From Romanomermis culicivorax (Eukaryota; Nematoda; Enoplea; Mermithida; Mermithidae): a stretch of DNA of 64,000 nt. A model generated the notes under the pieces. That model made no database searches and was not told where the DNA came from. It saw nothing but the letters and a program-made list of their open reading frames with translations. This document shows, in pieces, positions 1 to 9,924 of the stretch; position 1 is the stretch's first letter; each line of letters begins with the position of its first letter. A program made the translations under genes and the position numbers. The stretch spans positions 248,001 through 312,000 of the forward strand of contig CAWUHX010000039.1 of assembly GCA_963922205.1 (NCBI GenBank), written 5' to 3'.

Positions 1-354
1 TATACCTAAAGCATGCAAATAACATTAATAATGATATTAACTTGTGAAATGCGTGACTTTAACGCATATGAAAAGTTATGAAAAAAAGTTGGCTTGTAAA
101 ATTATGAAATGGCTTGTAAAATTTTGAACCTACAAGCCAACTGGCTCGAGGTCGAAGAATGAAAAAAAGCCTGCCTTTGACGTAATATGTTTTTCTGCTA
201 GTAAAACTTTGAGGAACGTTTTTCTGAAATGCGGAAAATATTTTTGGCCCAGGTTCTCATGTTGAAAATGTCGACGAGGGAAAAAATGGCATCTAGAATT
301 GGAGCAAAAAAAATGCCCATTTGACATTTGACAACACTATACTGCACTGGTTGG
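1..354. other. Intergenic sequence, no gene seen
   Basis: AT-rich sequence with no coding signal I can support. A short phrase around ggcttgtaaaat is repeated near 90-125, with its complement at 130-140. It ends at the left terminus of a small TIR element. Confidence 0.5.
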
Positions 355-658
355 CAGTGTTGCCAGGTCGAAAAAACTAATTATACTAGATTTCAGAACT
401 GAGGCGAAACCTACACTAAAATCGAAGAAAAATCAACCAAAATGGGGACTGGAGAGACGGTGAAGAGTGAGATAGTTAGCACTTTGATTGAAAATTTACT
501 CTTTACTCCTTAGGTTCATCTTTATCATGACCAAGTTTTAAGTCGATAGCTTGAAAATTGAATGAAAAAAGTTTTACACTAAACATCAAAACTCGGTTAT
601 TTCTGCCTAAAATGCACCAAATCTGGTGTAGACAGATCACACTAAACTGGCAACACTG
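355..658. mobile_element. MITE with 12-bp perfect TIRs (hAT-like)
   Basis: The block starts with CAGTGTTGCCAG (355-366) and ends with its exact complement CTGGCAACACTG (647-658), giving a 304-bp element with no coding capacity. CA...TG ends with this word resemble hAT-type termini, but I see no clear 8-bp target duplication, so the superfamily is tentative. Related termini appear at 62881 and in degenerate form near 1064. Confidence 0.6.
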
Positions 659-879
659 AAACGTATCTTTCCGGTGTTTGGTGAATTCGACGGATGAGAC
701 GCCAAACTTTGCTCGACTAAAAAAATCACGTGGTCTCAGCATGTTATACGTATATAGCGTAGGCTTAGGCGCTGGATGGTTAATACTTTTCAGTTTTTAA
801 AGTTAAATTAAACTTTCTAATCATAATCAACGCTCATTACAGTAACATAAACTGAGTCAAATTAGTTATAGTAAAGTTT

Positions 880-1070
880 TCATTTCTACTGACTTATACT
901 GAGAAACAGATAATTCTACTGAATTCTACTGGAAAATTGACTTTCTACTGACTACTACTGCAGTACAACAAATTCTACTGCAAATTCTACTGTGAATGGC
1001 ATTCTACTGCCACTGCCACTGTTGAGTAAAAATTCTACTGAAAACAGTAGAATTCTACTGCACCTGGCAA
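880..1070. repeat. Degenerate minisatellite of TTCTACTG words
   Basis: More than a dozen copies of TTCTACTG or close variants occur in about 190 bp, separated by irregular spacers. One inverted copy (cagtagaa) lies near 1040. It ends next to a CTGGCAACAGTG motif that resembles the TIR of the element at 355-658, so it may be the subterminal part of a related element. Confidence 0.6.
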
Positions 1071-1080
1071 CAGTGTTCCT

Positions 1081-1600
1081 CATGGTCTAGAATTCTTCAA
1101 CCCAAAAAATCGCAGAAATACCTTTGTTTACACTCAATATGAATTAGTGTGTAAAGTGATCGCATTCATTAAATTCCCGATGGTCGAAAACCCCTTCCAT
1201 AGAAAATCACAAAAATACGCTTGTTTACACCCAGGATAGTTCTTTCATGTAAGATGATCACATTCACCAAATTCCCCGAGGTCAAAAACCCCTTCCACTG
1301 AAAAGTCACGAAAATAGGCTTGTTTACTCTCGGGATAATTTTTTGTGTAAAGTGATCACATTTATTGAATTCCTTGCGGTCCAAATTCTCTTCCAGCAAA
1401 AAATCACGAAAATACGCTTGTTTACACATCAGATAATTTTTTGTGCAAAGTGACCACATCTATTGAATCCCCACGGTCGAAAACTCCCTCCACTGAAAAA
1501 TCACGGAAATACGCTTGTTTACACCCGGGATAATTTCTTGTGTAAAGTGACCGCGTCCATCAAATTTCCAATGGTCGAAAACCCTAGCATCCCAAAAATC
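1081..1600. repeat. Tandem array of a ~98-bp unit, five copies
   Basis: The phrase cttgtttacac recurs at about 1124, 1221, 1320, 1418 and 1515, a spacing of 97-99 bp. Each unit carries the same order of landmarks: ttgtttacac, gtgtaaagtgatcaca, a ggtcgaaaacccc-like stretch and aaaatcacgaaaatacgc. Divergence between copies is moderate. A 96-residue open frame across it on the minus strand is produced by the array and is not a gene. Confidence 0.8.
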
Positions 1601-2160
1601 CCAATAAGGCTACAGATTAAATTGAAACTGCAAAAAAATTAGTAGTGCATTATGCTGCAAAAAATTATTTTTTTGAACCCATAAGTATTATATAACAAAA
1701 TTGGGGAATTTGGTGTTTTCCGGGACTTTGGACGACCATATAATTGAATTGAGGCCATATTTCAAAAAAAAAATTCGCATTTGAGATTACACCCCCAAGA
1801 TGCTTAGGCCGAAGTATGGAGGTTGGATATGGCACACCCATTGCTGGGCATGGTGGAACTGGGGGGCCTCAAAAAGTGTTTTTGGGGCCCCACCGAGCAC
1901 CACTTGCAGATAGAGTCGAAATGACAAAAGGCACTCCATAGTTTGCCCCCATGCCCGAAATTATGAAAAAAGCCCGAAGGTTCTAGCTCTTACCGTTTTG
2001 GCTCTAGGGGTGAAATGAAATTTGGGGGGCCAAGTATATTATAGGTTGACGCTGTCGTGCCACCTATGATTTTTCATACGCCATTTCTCTTGAAACAAAA
2101 TATTGAACAGATTTCAAAGTATTTAAACATAGTAAAAAGTTTTTACCCTAAAATATTAAG
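1601..2160. other. Upstream region of the RBM34-like gene
   Basis: No gene seen. The last ~100 bases are AT-rich and may hold the 5' UTR and promoter of the gene starting at 2161, but I cannot identify a core promoter element with confidence. Confidence 0.4.
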
Positions 2161-3785
2161 ATGAAAATGAAGAAGGTTAAAGCTCCGAATGTGAAGCCGA
2201 TCACGGGAAATGAAGAAAATTCATCTAAAGTTGACCAAAATTTTGTCGAAGAAAAATGCAAGGAGGCTGAAACATCTGTGTCTGCTGAAGAACAGGAAAC
2301 ACATAGAAAAGGAAAAAAACGTTCCCTCAAATACGCAAAGGCTAGTGTACAGAATTCAGACGAAGAAGTTGATTCAGAAGGAAACGTTGCTAAAAGGAAA
2401 AAGCTGGGAAGTTATAACGAAAAAATGTCTGACGATGAACTGAAGAGAACAATTTTCATCGGAAATTTGCCCATAGGAATAACGAGAAAAGATGTTCAAA
2501 AATTATTCAGTCCTTGTGGCGCCATCGAGTCGAGTAGAATCAGATCCATAGTCCTGAGCAAAGATAAAATGTGGAAAAGAGTGGCAGCTATCAAAAATGA
2601 AATGTCCTCCGAATTTAAGGACAGTATTCACGCATACGTTAAATTCAAGGACGTGGCATCTGTAAGGTTTGTCAATTTTTGGGTCTATGGAAAATACGGG
2701 TTACTGTAGCTGAATAACCTGCAGATCGGACTAAATGCTAAAACGTTCTTAATTTATTCTTTCTTCTTTAGAATCGTCAACAGAAAGCGAAAACGTCAAG
2801 GGGCAAACGACAGCGACAACGATCAAGAAAAACGCCAAGGTAAGTTGAAAAGGGAAATCGTAGTCTCGCAACGAAATTATGTTTCTTTCCAGGTTCCAAA
2901 GGTCGCGAAAGCCGGACGGAAAAGACGACGTTTTACCAACGACCCTACGACAAAATTGGGAGCAGAGAAGAAAAGCAGGTAAGCTAGATTTATTAGAAAA
3001 TTGGTGAAGTAATTTTAACATACAAAACAAGCATATTTATATAAATAATAAGACATAAAAAATAACATAAAAACTAGGCATTGACGTCATAAAATAACAT
3101 AATATTATATCATAATCTAGGTAGGCGTAATCATAGAAAGAGTTGCATGACGTAGGGCGAAAATCTTGACGCAGTGTCTACAGTAGGATCGGATGACGTA
3201 GGTTTGCCTGGTGTGTGTGCGAATGGGGGAGAGTCGTTGTTTACTGTAGGTTTCTTAATTGTCGATTGGTTTGTAGCGCCCTCACACATCTGTGGAAAAG
3301 GCTCTCGAAATGAACGGAAACTTATTCAGTAATCGCCGTCTGCAAATAGACTCTTGCTCAAAGACATTAAAATACGATTCAAAACGGTCCGTCTTCGTCG
3401 AAAATATGCCATTCAAATGTACAGAAGACAATTTAATTACTCACTTTTCTGACTGTGGTGAAATCGAACGGGTCCGAATAGTTCGAGATAGTAAAACAGG
3501 CGCCGGCAAAGGATTTGGATTTATTGTTTTCAAAGATACCAGTGCAGCCGGATTGGCATTGAAGCTGAATGGCGAAAAATTCGAGGACAGACTTTAAGAG
3601 TGACAAGGGTGGTAAAAAACTTCGGCAAAAAGAAAACCCTGAAAATCAATGAAAATAAGAAGCGAAGAGAATCAACGAAATTGAACGACGACAAGAACCC
3701 AACAAAGGAGAATAAATCGAAAAAGAATCAAACCAAAAAACAAAAATTGCAGAAAAATAAGAAACCGCAAAGTTTTATGGAATGA
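2161..3785 (+). pseudogene. RBM34: RBM34/Nop12-like RNA-binding protein, split by a solo LTR and frameshifted
   Basis: Homologues are nucleolar two-RRM proteins linked to large-subunit ribosome biogenesis. The N-terminal ~95 residues are acidic/basic and low complexity. RRM1 begins at TIFIGNLPIG (about residue 97) and reads to KDVAS at 2661. RRM2 follows at 3388-3570, with RSVFVENMPF as RNP2 and KGFGFIVF as RNP1, then a Lys-rich tail typical of the family. Two breaks are visible. A 626-bp solo LTR (2661-3286, CATC duplication) sits inside the second helix region of RRM1; splicing 2661 to 3277 would keep the frame and add RPHTS. A one-base loss near 3594 creates a TAA at 3595-3597, and the tail continues in the next frame to TGA at 3783. 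Apart from the LTR the gene is intronless, with AATAAA at 3812 and a short A run at about 3828, so it may be a processed copy. Family identity is firm; functionality is uncertain. Confidence 0.8.
2661..3286 (-). mobile_element. Solo LTR of the Gypsy-class element, inserted in RBM34
   Basis: On the minus strand this reads TGTGAGGGCGC...CCTTACA and aligns over its length with the LTRs at 52308-52926 and 61744-62364, with many substitutions and small indels. It is flanked by CATC on both sides (2657-2660 and 3287-3290), the 4-bp duplication size typical of Ty3/Gypsy integrases. Removing the LTR and one CATC restores an uninterrupted RRM reading (VASVEKALE). A TGACGTCA box is kept at 3082-3089. 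The divergence from the other copies shows that this insertion is much older than the full-length element. Confidence 0.88.
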
Positions 3786-3811
3786 AGTGTCAAGTGGTTA
3801 GTCGATAAACA

Positions 3812-3817
3812 AATAAA
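3812..3817 (+). terminator. Polyadenylation signal AATAAA of the RBM34-like gene
   Basis: AATAAATAAATG lies 27 bases after the last in-frame stop of the K-rich tail and about 12 bases before an A-rich run, the expected layout for a cleavage site or for the tail of a retrocopy. Confidence 0.5.
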
Positions 3818-3989
3818 TAAATGTTACAAAAAAAAGTAAAATCAAGAATAAATTGTCATCCGGCCTTTCGCCGGACGCCGGGTGAAGTATGAATCGGCCT
3901 CAACTTGGCATCTATCCTAACTTGGCGTCCGTCTTAACTTGGCGTGTTATATGCTAAAGATCAAAATTAATCCAAATTCACTTTTTATT

Positions 3990-4638
3990 GATTATTGAAA
4001 AATATGCATTTGTTAGTAATACACATATATTATCACAGTTGTAGGAGTTATTCAATATGCGTAAATTTTACTATTTTTCTATATATAGAAACAGTTTTCC
4101 AACGAAGAAACCATTAGTTTCACAGAGAAACATTGCAATTTTGCATACAAACTCGTAGGTTCTCAGAATTTCGAAAACTGAATAAACTATCTACGTTCTC
4201 AAAATTTAACAGAATTCCTCTGTAAAAGTGTCCATTTGAATTTGAGTTTTTGTTGGGGATGTAGTTACGGTAGCAGTCATCCCTCATTTATGCAAAATTG
4301 GTGAATTGAGCAACCAGAAAAAAGATGATTTATCATTCGTCGTAATTTTCTGTGTTGTGTGCGAGTTGCGTCCATTAAACACTGTATCGTTTATTCTTCC
4401 ACCCAGTAAACGGAACGCGGGCAGCCCCAACTATTTTACATATTTTAATATTATTAATATTATTATTTTTAATAATAATTATTCTCGCGCACTTAGCGGA
4501 GCAGGGCGGCAATTTACTGGGACCCAGTACCAAGGAAAGCCCCAGCCTTTCCAGGATATCATTGTAGTGAGTTCTTTATATTTGTGTGAGCCTTTAGGAA
4601 GTATCTGGGTCCATCCTGATTGCTTTTCCATTGCAAGG
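3990..4638. other. Interior of the element, no gene seen
   Basis: AT-rich sequence with a TTA/AAT-rich stretch at 4440-4485. The open frame across 4306-4692 shows no domain and runs into the MITE, so I do not treat it as a gene. Confidence 0.4.
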
Positions 4639-4979
4639 GTTAAGGCCGTCTCATACTTCACCACGTGGCGCCGGTTGTTCTATTCATACTAAAAAGCAGC
4701 GCCAGCCGGCGCCGCGCGGTACCGCCTTTGAAGTATGAATAGGTTTTTGTAATTTTTGCGGCGCCGCGCGGCGCCCCATCAGGTTTCAACTGAACCAATA
4801 CACATTTTTTGAGAAGAGCAAAATCCAAAAGTAAAAAAGCGGTGCCATGCGGCGCCGCGCTGTACCGTGCGGTGGCTTGTCATACTTCGCCGCGCGGTAG
4901 CGCGCGGCGCCGCCTGTTAGTATGAATAGGACAACCGGCACCGCGCGGCTCCGCGCGGCGAAGTATGACAGGGCCTTTA
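4639..4979. mobile_element. GC-palindromic MITE with ~55-bp imperfect TIRs
   Basis: The left end AAGGCCGTCTCATACTTC and the complement of the right end AAAGGCCCTGTCATACTTC match, and the match continues through ccggttgt-ctattcatac. The interior is built of GGCGCCGCGCGG-type palindromes, in sharp contrast with the surrounding AT-rich DNA. Its TCATACTTCGCCG words resemble the MITE at 7694-7912. No transposase; no convincing target duplication. Confidence 0.65.
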
Positions 4980-5381
4980 GATATTTCAGTTAGTTATTGG
5001 TAACTGAAGGTTGTGTTTAGTTCTGCTAGAGAACTGTTGCACTGTGTTTAGCCAATTACTTATAGGAAGCTCCTTTGAGTGACCTATGGTGTAGTTGGTT
5101 ATATACAAGCCAATAGCCTCTTTAGTCATATAGCTGACGTCTTCGGGCCTAAACAGATTAAACATAACATTTTTGAATATAGTTAATCCATTGCACTGTT
5201 CTCTAAAATACGGGTGATTTTGGAGAAGCTGAGAGAATAGAGACAAGCAAAGATATCGCCCGAAAAATCGTTGCAATCGGTTCACATTTTCTTCTTCTTT
5301 CTTTCTTTACCTCATTTTGCATAAGGTATTTTTCATTAATTTTTTATTATTTGTTTAACTCTTTTCTTTGAGAGAGGATGT

Positions 5382-5913
5382 GGTATTAGTGTAGTACGTG
5401 CACCGGACTTTTTCGACGTTGTTTTTCCGCAAATTTTTTCGTCTCCGGTGGGTTTCGGACTGCAGACTGTTGCGTACGAAGCAAGCGCCTAACCGATTGA
5501 GTATTTTGTTGCCGTGGAATTTGACTTTCGCCCAACAAAAGACTGTGATTTCGAGCGAAATCAATGGATAAATTTTCAGTATTTGTAGCAAGACAAAACT
5601 CGTGAATTGACAAATCCATGGCAAAAATTGTTTTTGAAAAAAAATGAAATTTGTTTTTGATAAAAAATGCAAAATTTGTAATGTGTAAAGTGTTATTTTT
5701 ACTTTTTAAAGCTGTTAATTGCGTAGTTTTCATATTACTTTTTGAGTTTTATGTGAAAAGTGTACTGTAGAACGACATCGGCTTACTGTAGGAAAAAATT
5801 GACATGATTTTTGAACTCCACGGTATCGATTTACCTAAGTTTCTATGTTACATATGCAAATTTCACAATGGTTCACAAAATATGAGGTCCGGTGCACGTA
5901 CTACACTAATACC
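5382..5913. mobile_element. MITE with perfect 27-bp TIRs and 9-bp TSD (Mutator-like)
   Basis: The element begins GGTATTAGTGTAGTACGTGC (5382 on) and the reverse complement of its right end (5887-5913) is identical for 27 bases. It is bounded by exact copies of AGAGGATGT at 5373-5381 and 5914-5922. A 9-bp duplication points to Mutator-like transposases, though none is encoded here. Inside, on the minus strand around 5440-5530, is a tRNA-like stretch (CAATCGGTTAG as a D-arm, a TTGC/GCAA anticodon-like stem), too degenerate to call a tRNA. Confidence 0.85.
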
Positions 5914-5922
5914 AGAGGATGT

Positions 5923-6655
5923 AAAGGGCGAGGGCGCTAACAAGACAGAATGAAGGAAGGCAGGAACATGACTAAACAACAAACTCAAAATAATTTCGTG
6001 ATAAACTAGGGATCAACTCTCAGCTCCACAATCCCAGAGTCCTGAGCTGCTTTGCTGCTCCATTGCTCTGGCAGAGCAGCTATGGATAAAGGCGATCTTG
6101 AGCTTTGTACATTTTTGTCAGTTTGTTTACTGTAGTTTACATAGCTGAAAGGAATGCTAACGTAAGTTCCTGGGTTAATTATGGTTGTTTTTGACTCCTG
6201 TCTTGCTATTCAATTCCCAAGTTAATCTCATGGTGCTTGGTTGGTGAGGGCCGCGGCTCCATTTGATTATCCAGTATGATAGCTTGGTTTTTTCGTATTC
6301 ATCTCATCTTCATTTTTTTGTTTAATTTTCTTTGTATTCTTTTTGTGTTTAATTTTTTTGCCTGTGTTTCCGTTTCTACTTCCTTCCTCCTTCTATTTTC
6401 CCTTCTATTTCCTCTATTACTCTTTTTTATTCATTTTGCATTTGATTAGTAGCGTAATATGATGTTGATGTATTAAATTGTATTAACGCAGTTAGTACAC
6501 AAATTATAGATAAGGATACCTTCACAAAGAGTCTCAGAGAAGAAAAAGAAAGATAAAACGTAATAAAGTTAAAGAAAAAGAAAAAATAAGATAAATTTGA
6601 TGACCAAAAAGATGAAAAAATGCAAAAATTAATTCAACTTTGATTTTATAATGCA
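5923..6655. other. Intergenic or element interior, no gene seen
   Basis: Pyrimidine-rich then A-rich tracts with no supported gene. The T-rich run at 6290-6430 and the aagaaaaagaaagataa run at 6540-6600 are simple-sequence-like. Confidence 0.4.
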
Positions 6656-6810
6656 TTGGATGCCAAGTTGGAAATGGACACCAAGTTGGGACAGACGCCA
6701 GGACGCTTAGTTGAGATTTCTATCTTTAGCCTCTAATATAGCATTGGACGCCAAGTTTCAGGACGGACGCGAAGTTGGGACGGACGCCAAGGATAGAACC
6801 TTCACTCCCA

Positions 6811-7693
6811 CTCACTGTCTCTGTCTCGAGGTCTCGCCTTCACATAAATTTTTAATTTTCACTAAACCTTGCACCACACAGAAAATTAATCGGGTCAGTG
6901 AGTTGGCTCAAAGTGCACTATCTTGTTCTCGTAATACTCATCATTCCTCTAACTGACGTGTCGATCTGAAAACGTTACATGTGGAATCAGCACACATTCA
7001 GTGCGAACAGAATTTAATTTTCTTTGTTTGGCCAACTAGTCTTTATTACTACTTATTTGATGTTATATCAATCCTGAAAATTCCTAGACACTGCTCACAA
7101 AATTTAAAGATACTCGTTTAACTTTGATCCACTTGTTGGAAACGACCGGAACTTTTTTAACTTTTACAGGACAACTATTTACATTTTTTGAAATTTTGCT
7201 GTACCCATACTTACAAACTTGAATAATTTGAAAAAATTTTAATTGACTATGCTTCTGGAGGTGAAACACTCGCTAATTGTTGTATATAAGGCGCAAAATC
7301 ACGTGCACAGAACATTTACTATGTGAAATCCAGAATTACATGATCCTAAGAAATCTTAGTCAGTACATGATTAGATAAAAGGTAATTACTGTGCAACATC
7401 GGCTCATGGCAACAGTATCGGTGTTGTGATATTGTGTGCATTTATATCGTGTATCAAAAGGAGGGCGTCGCAGATACTTAACGTATTTCAATTTTCTGTT
7501 TTTACAGAACCCGCCAAAGTCGCCTTTGAGGAAATCCGTTCCCAGAGTTACGATTGAAATTTGTCCACCTTCCCAACTGATTATAATTCCAAAGAAAAAT
7601 TGCTTCATTGTATATATCTTCTCAAATATGTTGAACCCGTTGTGTTACTGTAGCCTGCAGCCCCTACCTAAAACAAAATGCTTGACCCAAGTG
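6811..7693. other. Intergenic, no gene seen
   Basis: A 100-residue open frame at 7436-7738 includes a pyrimidine tract ending in ACAG at about 7507, but it carries no domain I recognise and ends inside a MITE. Left unassigned. Confidence 0.4.
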
Positions 7694-7912
7694 GGCCAAC
7701 TATACTTCGCTGTAGGGTGCCGTACAGCACCACATTGAGCTGCTATACTTCGCCGCATGCCCCGTGGAGTGCCGTACGGCGCCTGATGACTGGCTGTTGT
7801 ACTTCACGCCGTACGGCACTGTACGGTGGTAAATGATAATAAGTAAATGAAAATGATAAGTAGCATGCTATACTTACGTGCCGTACAGCACTGTACGGCG
7901 AAATAGTTGGCC
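7694..7912. mobile_element. MITE rich in GCCGTACGGC palindromes
   Basis: The ends are GGCCAACTATACTTCGC and the complement of GCGAAATAGTTGGCC, giving inverted termini of about 16 bp. The interior repeats GTGCCGTACAGCAC/GCCGTACGGC palindromes in both orientations. Flanks cccaAGTG and gctaAGTG share only their last five bases, so any 8-bp duplication has decayed. Confidence 0.6.
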
Positions 7913-7981
7913 GCTAAGTGTTTTCTGTTCAATTGCATAGCATTAGAACATAATTTTTGCACTACTCATTTGATGTCCATC

Positions 7982-8525
7982 CGAATGAATGAATAAATGA
8001 ATGAATGGATGAACGAGAAAATCAGGAAATCATTTTATTATTTTGGGAAAATAACCGAGACAAATCTTGTTTTTCGTAAAATTCGTCAAAAACAACAAAA
8101 GATGAAATGAAATATTTCATTACCTATGAAAGGGTAAATGACAAAACTGTTATCAAACAAGAAGAAAAGAAACACAGAAAAAAAAGAAACTCTTCAACGG
8201 TTAGTCTTGATGAAAGAAGAATGAGCAAACGTAAAAACTGGTATGCGAATTATGCAAACGTAAAGTGACAAGTTAAAGGAAGCGTAGGTTACAATTTTGT
8301 AACAGGTTAACGCGCTCCCCAAGATACTTTGAAAGATCAATTTCGGTAATTTTCGTTTTGAAAATGTGTAAATTAGAACAACCGCGAACTTCATTTGGGA
8401 GTTTATTCCAGATGTTAATATATCTGTTTGAGAAATCATACAGCCTCATTTCGTTTTTGCCTCATCAGTTTTTCGCTTATGATCATGCGAGATAGAACGC
8501 AGAAAAAGCAAGTATTTACCGTCAT
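7982..8525 (-). mobile_element. 5'-truncated CR1-like LINE fragment (3' end only)
   Basis: On the minus strand this is the 3' end of a LINE. Peptide fragments such as LYDFSNRYINIWN-like reading (frameshifted), then the conserved phrase giving NEV...FKTKITEID, match the tails of the copies at 10140 and 14050. The 3' end is a (TTCA)n microsatellite at 7982-8010, a CR1-clade hallmark. No intact ORF. Confidence 0.7.
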
Positions 8526-8578
8526 TTAGTGGAGAGCAGTCGAGTAAGATCTACTGTACTCTAGCCTGAGAAAAATTT

Positions 8579-9835
8579 CGATCCTGGACCACTGTTTTTT
8601 TTCCCCAAATCGTGCTTTTTTGGGAAAAAAAATTCGGAAAGGGGAAAAAAATTTTGGGCTCTTTCCCCATTTGGGGAAGAAAATTTTGGGGATCGGATAC
8701 AGAAAAAATGCATTTTGGTGCATTTTAGAATGTCATAATCTCAAAATTTTCCGGCGCTTCGCGCCGTTTATAACTTAAATAATCATTATTATGCATTACT
8801 TAGCTCAGGCGCGGCTTTTAGCACGTCTACCTTCATTTATCATATAATCTATAATAGTTTTCATCATCTTGAACGAATTATCTTATGTTTTCATTGGTAA
8901 TCTTCAATATTTTATCATGATATTTAATGAAGATTCGCATTTTTTCCTTTTGAGAAAGATCAGTACGTCAAGTCTCTAAGCTTTTTGATGCGATTATTTT
9001 GTTTTCTAACAAAAATCAATTCAAACGCTCCATGGAAATATCTTTCGGAAATTTATACCCTGCATACTCATATATTTTCGACCAAGTATGAGAGTTTACA
9101 AATAAATTAAGCTGGTTTTAAAATTTTTCAAGTAAAATTCTAGAAATTACGACTTTTGAACACAAAATTCAAATCTAATTCTTGGAATAAATGTTCGGAA
9201 AATTGATTTTCCAGCGTCGCAGAATATAAATACCCCAAAAAATTTTTCCGGCGCTTCGCGCCGGAAAGATTAACATCTATTTTGGGTTCTCACTTGTCAT
9301 CATAGAGAACCTAACCATCGATTTCTCATGTAATTCTCATAGTCATTATGCTTTTGGATAGTTTGCTTGAAAATTTGTTCCAATACTTGTAGATTAAACT
9401 TTGAACTCGAAAATTTCAATTTTTTCCTCAATTCAAATGAATTAACGGGTCTAAAAACACCAGCAGGCTTGAAAAGGCTCAAAAACACCTAAATAAAGCG
9501 TCTGTGAGCATTTTTAAGCGAAAAAAACGACTTCGGGAAAATGGGGAAAAAAATTTTGATCCCTTTCCCCATTTGGGGAAAAGGCCCGGGAAAAAAAAAA
9601 CAGTGTCCTGGACAGTGTTTTTTTGTGCCAAAACATGGTTTTTGGCACAAAAAAATTTGGAATGGTACAAAAATTTTCAGCGTTTGTGCCAATTGGCACA
9701 AAATTTGTGGCTGGTCAAACATTAAATTTCCTTTATTCTTAGACGTTTTAGAGGCTGGAAATACAAAAAATTTTCGGCGCTTCGCGCCGAGTCAATGAAC
9801 CTAGTATTTCCTATTCCTATATTCGACTCGACCTG
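8579..9835. repeat. Dispersed hairpin-rich repeat, copy 1
   Basis: This 1.25-kb block is repeated in the same orientation at 28700-29935, in reverse at 63240-64000 and as fragments elsewhere. It contains nested palindromes: CCCCATTTGGGG, TTTGTGCCAATTGGCACAAA, and GGCGCTTCGCGCC hairpins at 8751, 9248 and 9775, each preceded by an AAAATTTT-type run. Open frames across it are artefacts. Family unknown; a non-autonomous element is likely. Confidence 0.75.
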
Positions 9836-9924
9836 CCCGAACGCGAACGATTTGTTTGTTTGTTTGATTGTTTACTAGTCGAAGACAAAAAAAGCAAATA
9901 TAAAAAAATCCATAGAGTATTACG

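Larger units (their letters stand above)
3880..6810. mobile_element. Putative DNA element with inverted minisatellite arms (AACTTGGCGTCC)
   Basis: The left arm (about 3898-3944) repeats AACTTGGCGTCCGTC-like words, followed by tatatgctaaagat. The right arm (6656-6805) carries the same words in inverted orientation, including the complement of the ctaaagat flank. This fits one ~2.9-kb element with long, imperfect inverted ends. No transposase is visible inside; the interior holds two nested MITEs (4639-4979 and 5382-5913). Boundaries are approximate and I found no target duplication. Confidence 0.45.

Noticed and set aside
1169..1459. 96-residue minus-strand ORF with repeated FVTF/FVIF peptides
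   Set aside because: It is produced by translation of the 98-bp tandem array; the repeat is at DNA level and frame changes between units.
2661..3286. Ordinary ancestral intron of RBM34
   Set aside because: It aligns end to end with the LTRs at 52308 and 61744 and is flanked by a CATC duplication.
4306..4692. 128-residue ORF
   Set aside because: No domain, runs into the TIR of a MITE, AT-rich low-complexity composition.
7436..7738. 100-residue ORF with a splice-acceptor-like tract
   Set aside because: No recognisable family, no partner exon, and it ends in a MITE.
9775..9796. Helitron 3' end (hairpin followed by CTAG)
   Set aside because: Other copies of the hairpin lack a CTRR at fixed distance and no 5'-TC terminus or Rep/Hel coding is visible.
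9489..9798. Several overlapping ORFs on both strands with KKK/FFF-rich peptides
   Set aside because: They arise from palindromic A/T-run sequence of the hairpin family and recur at 29550-29808.
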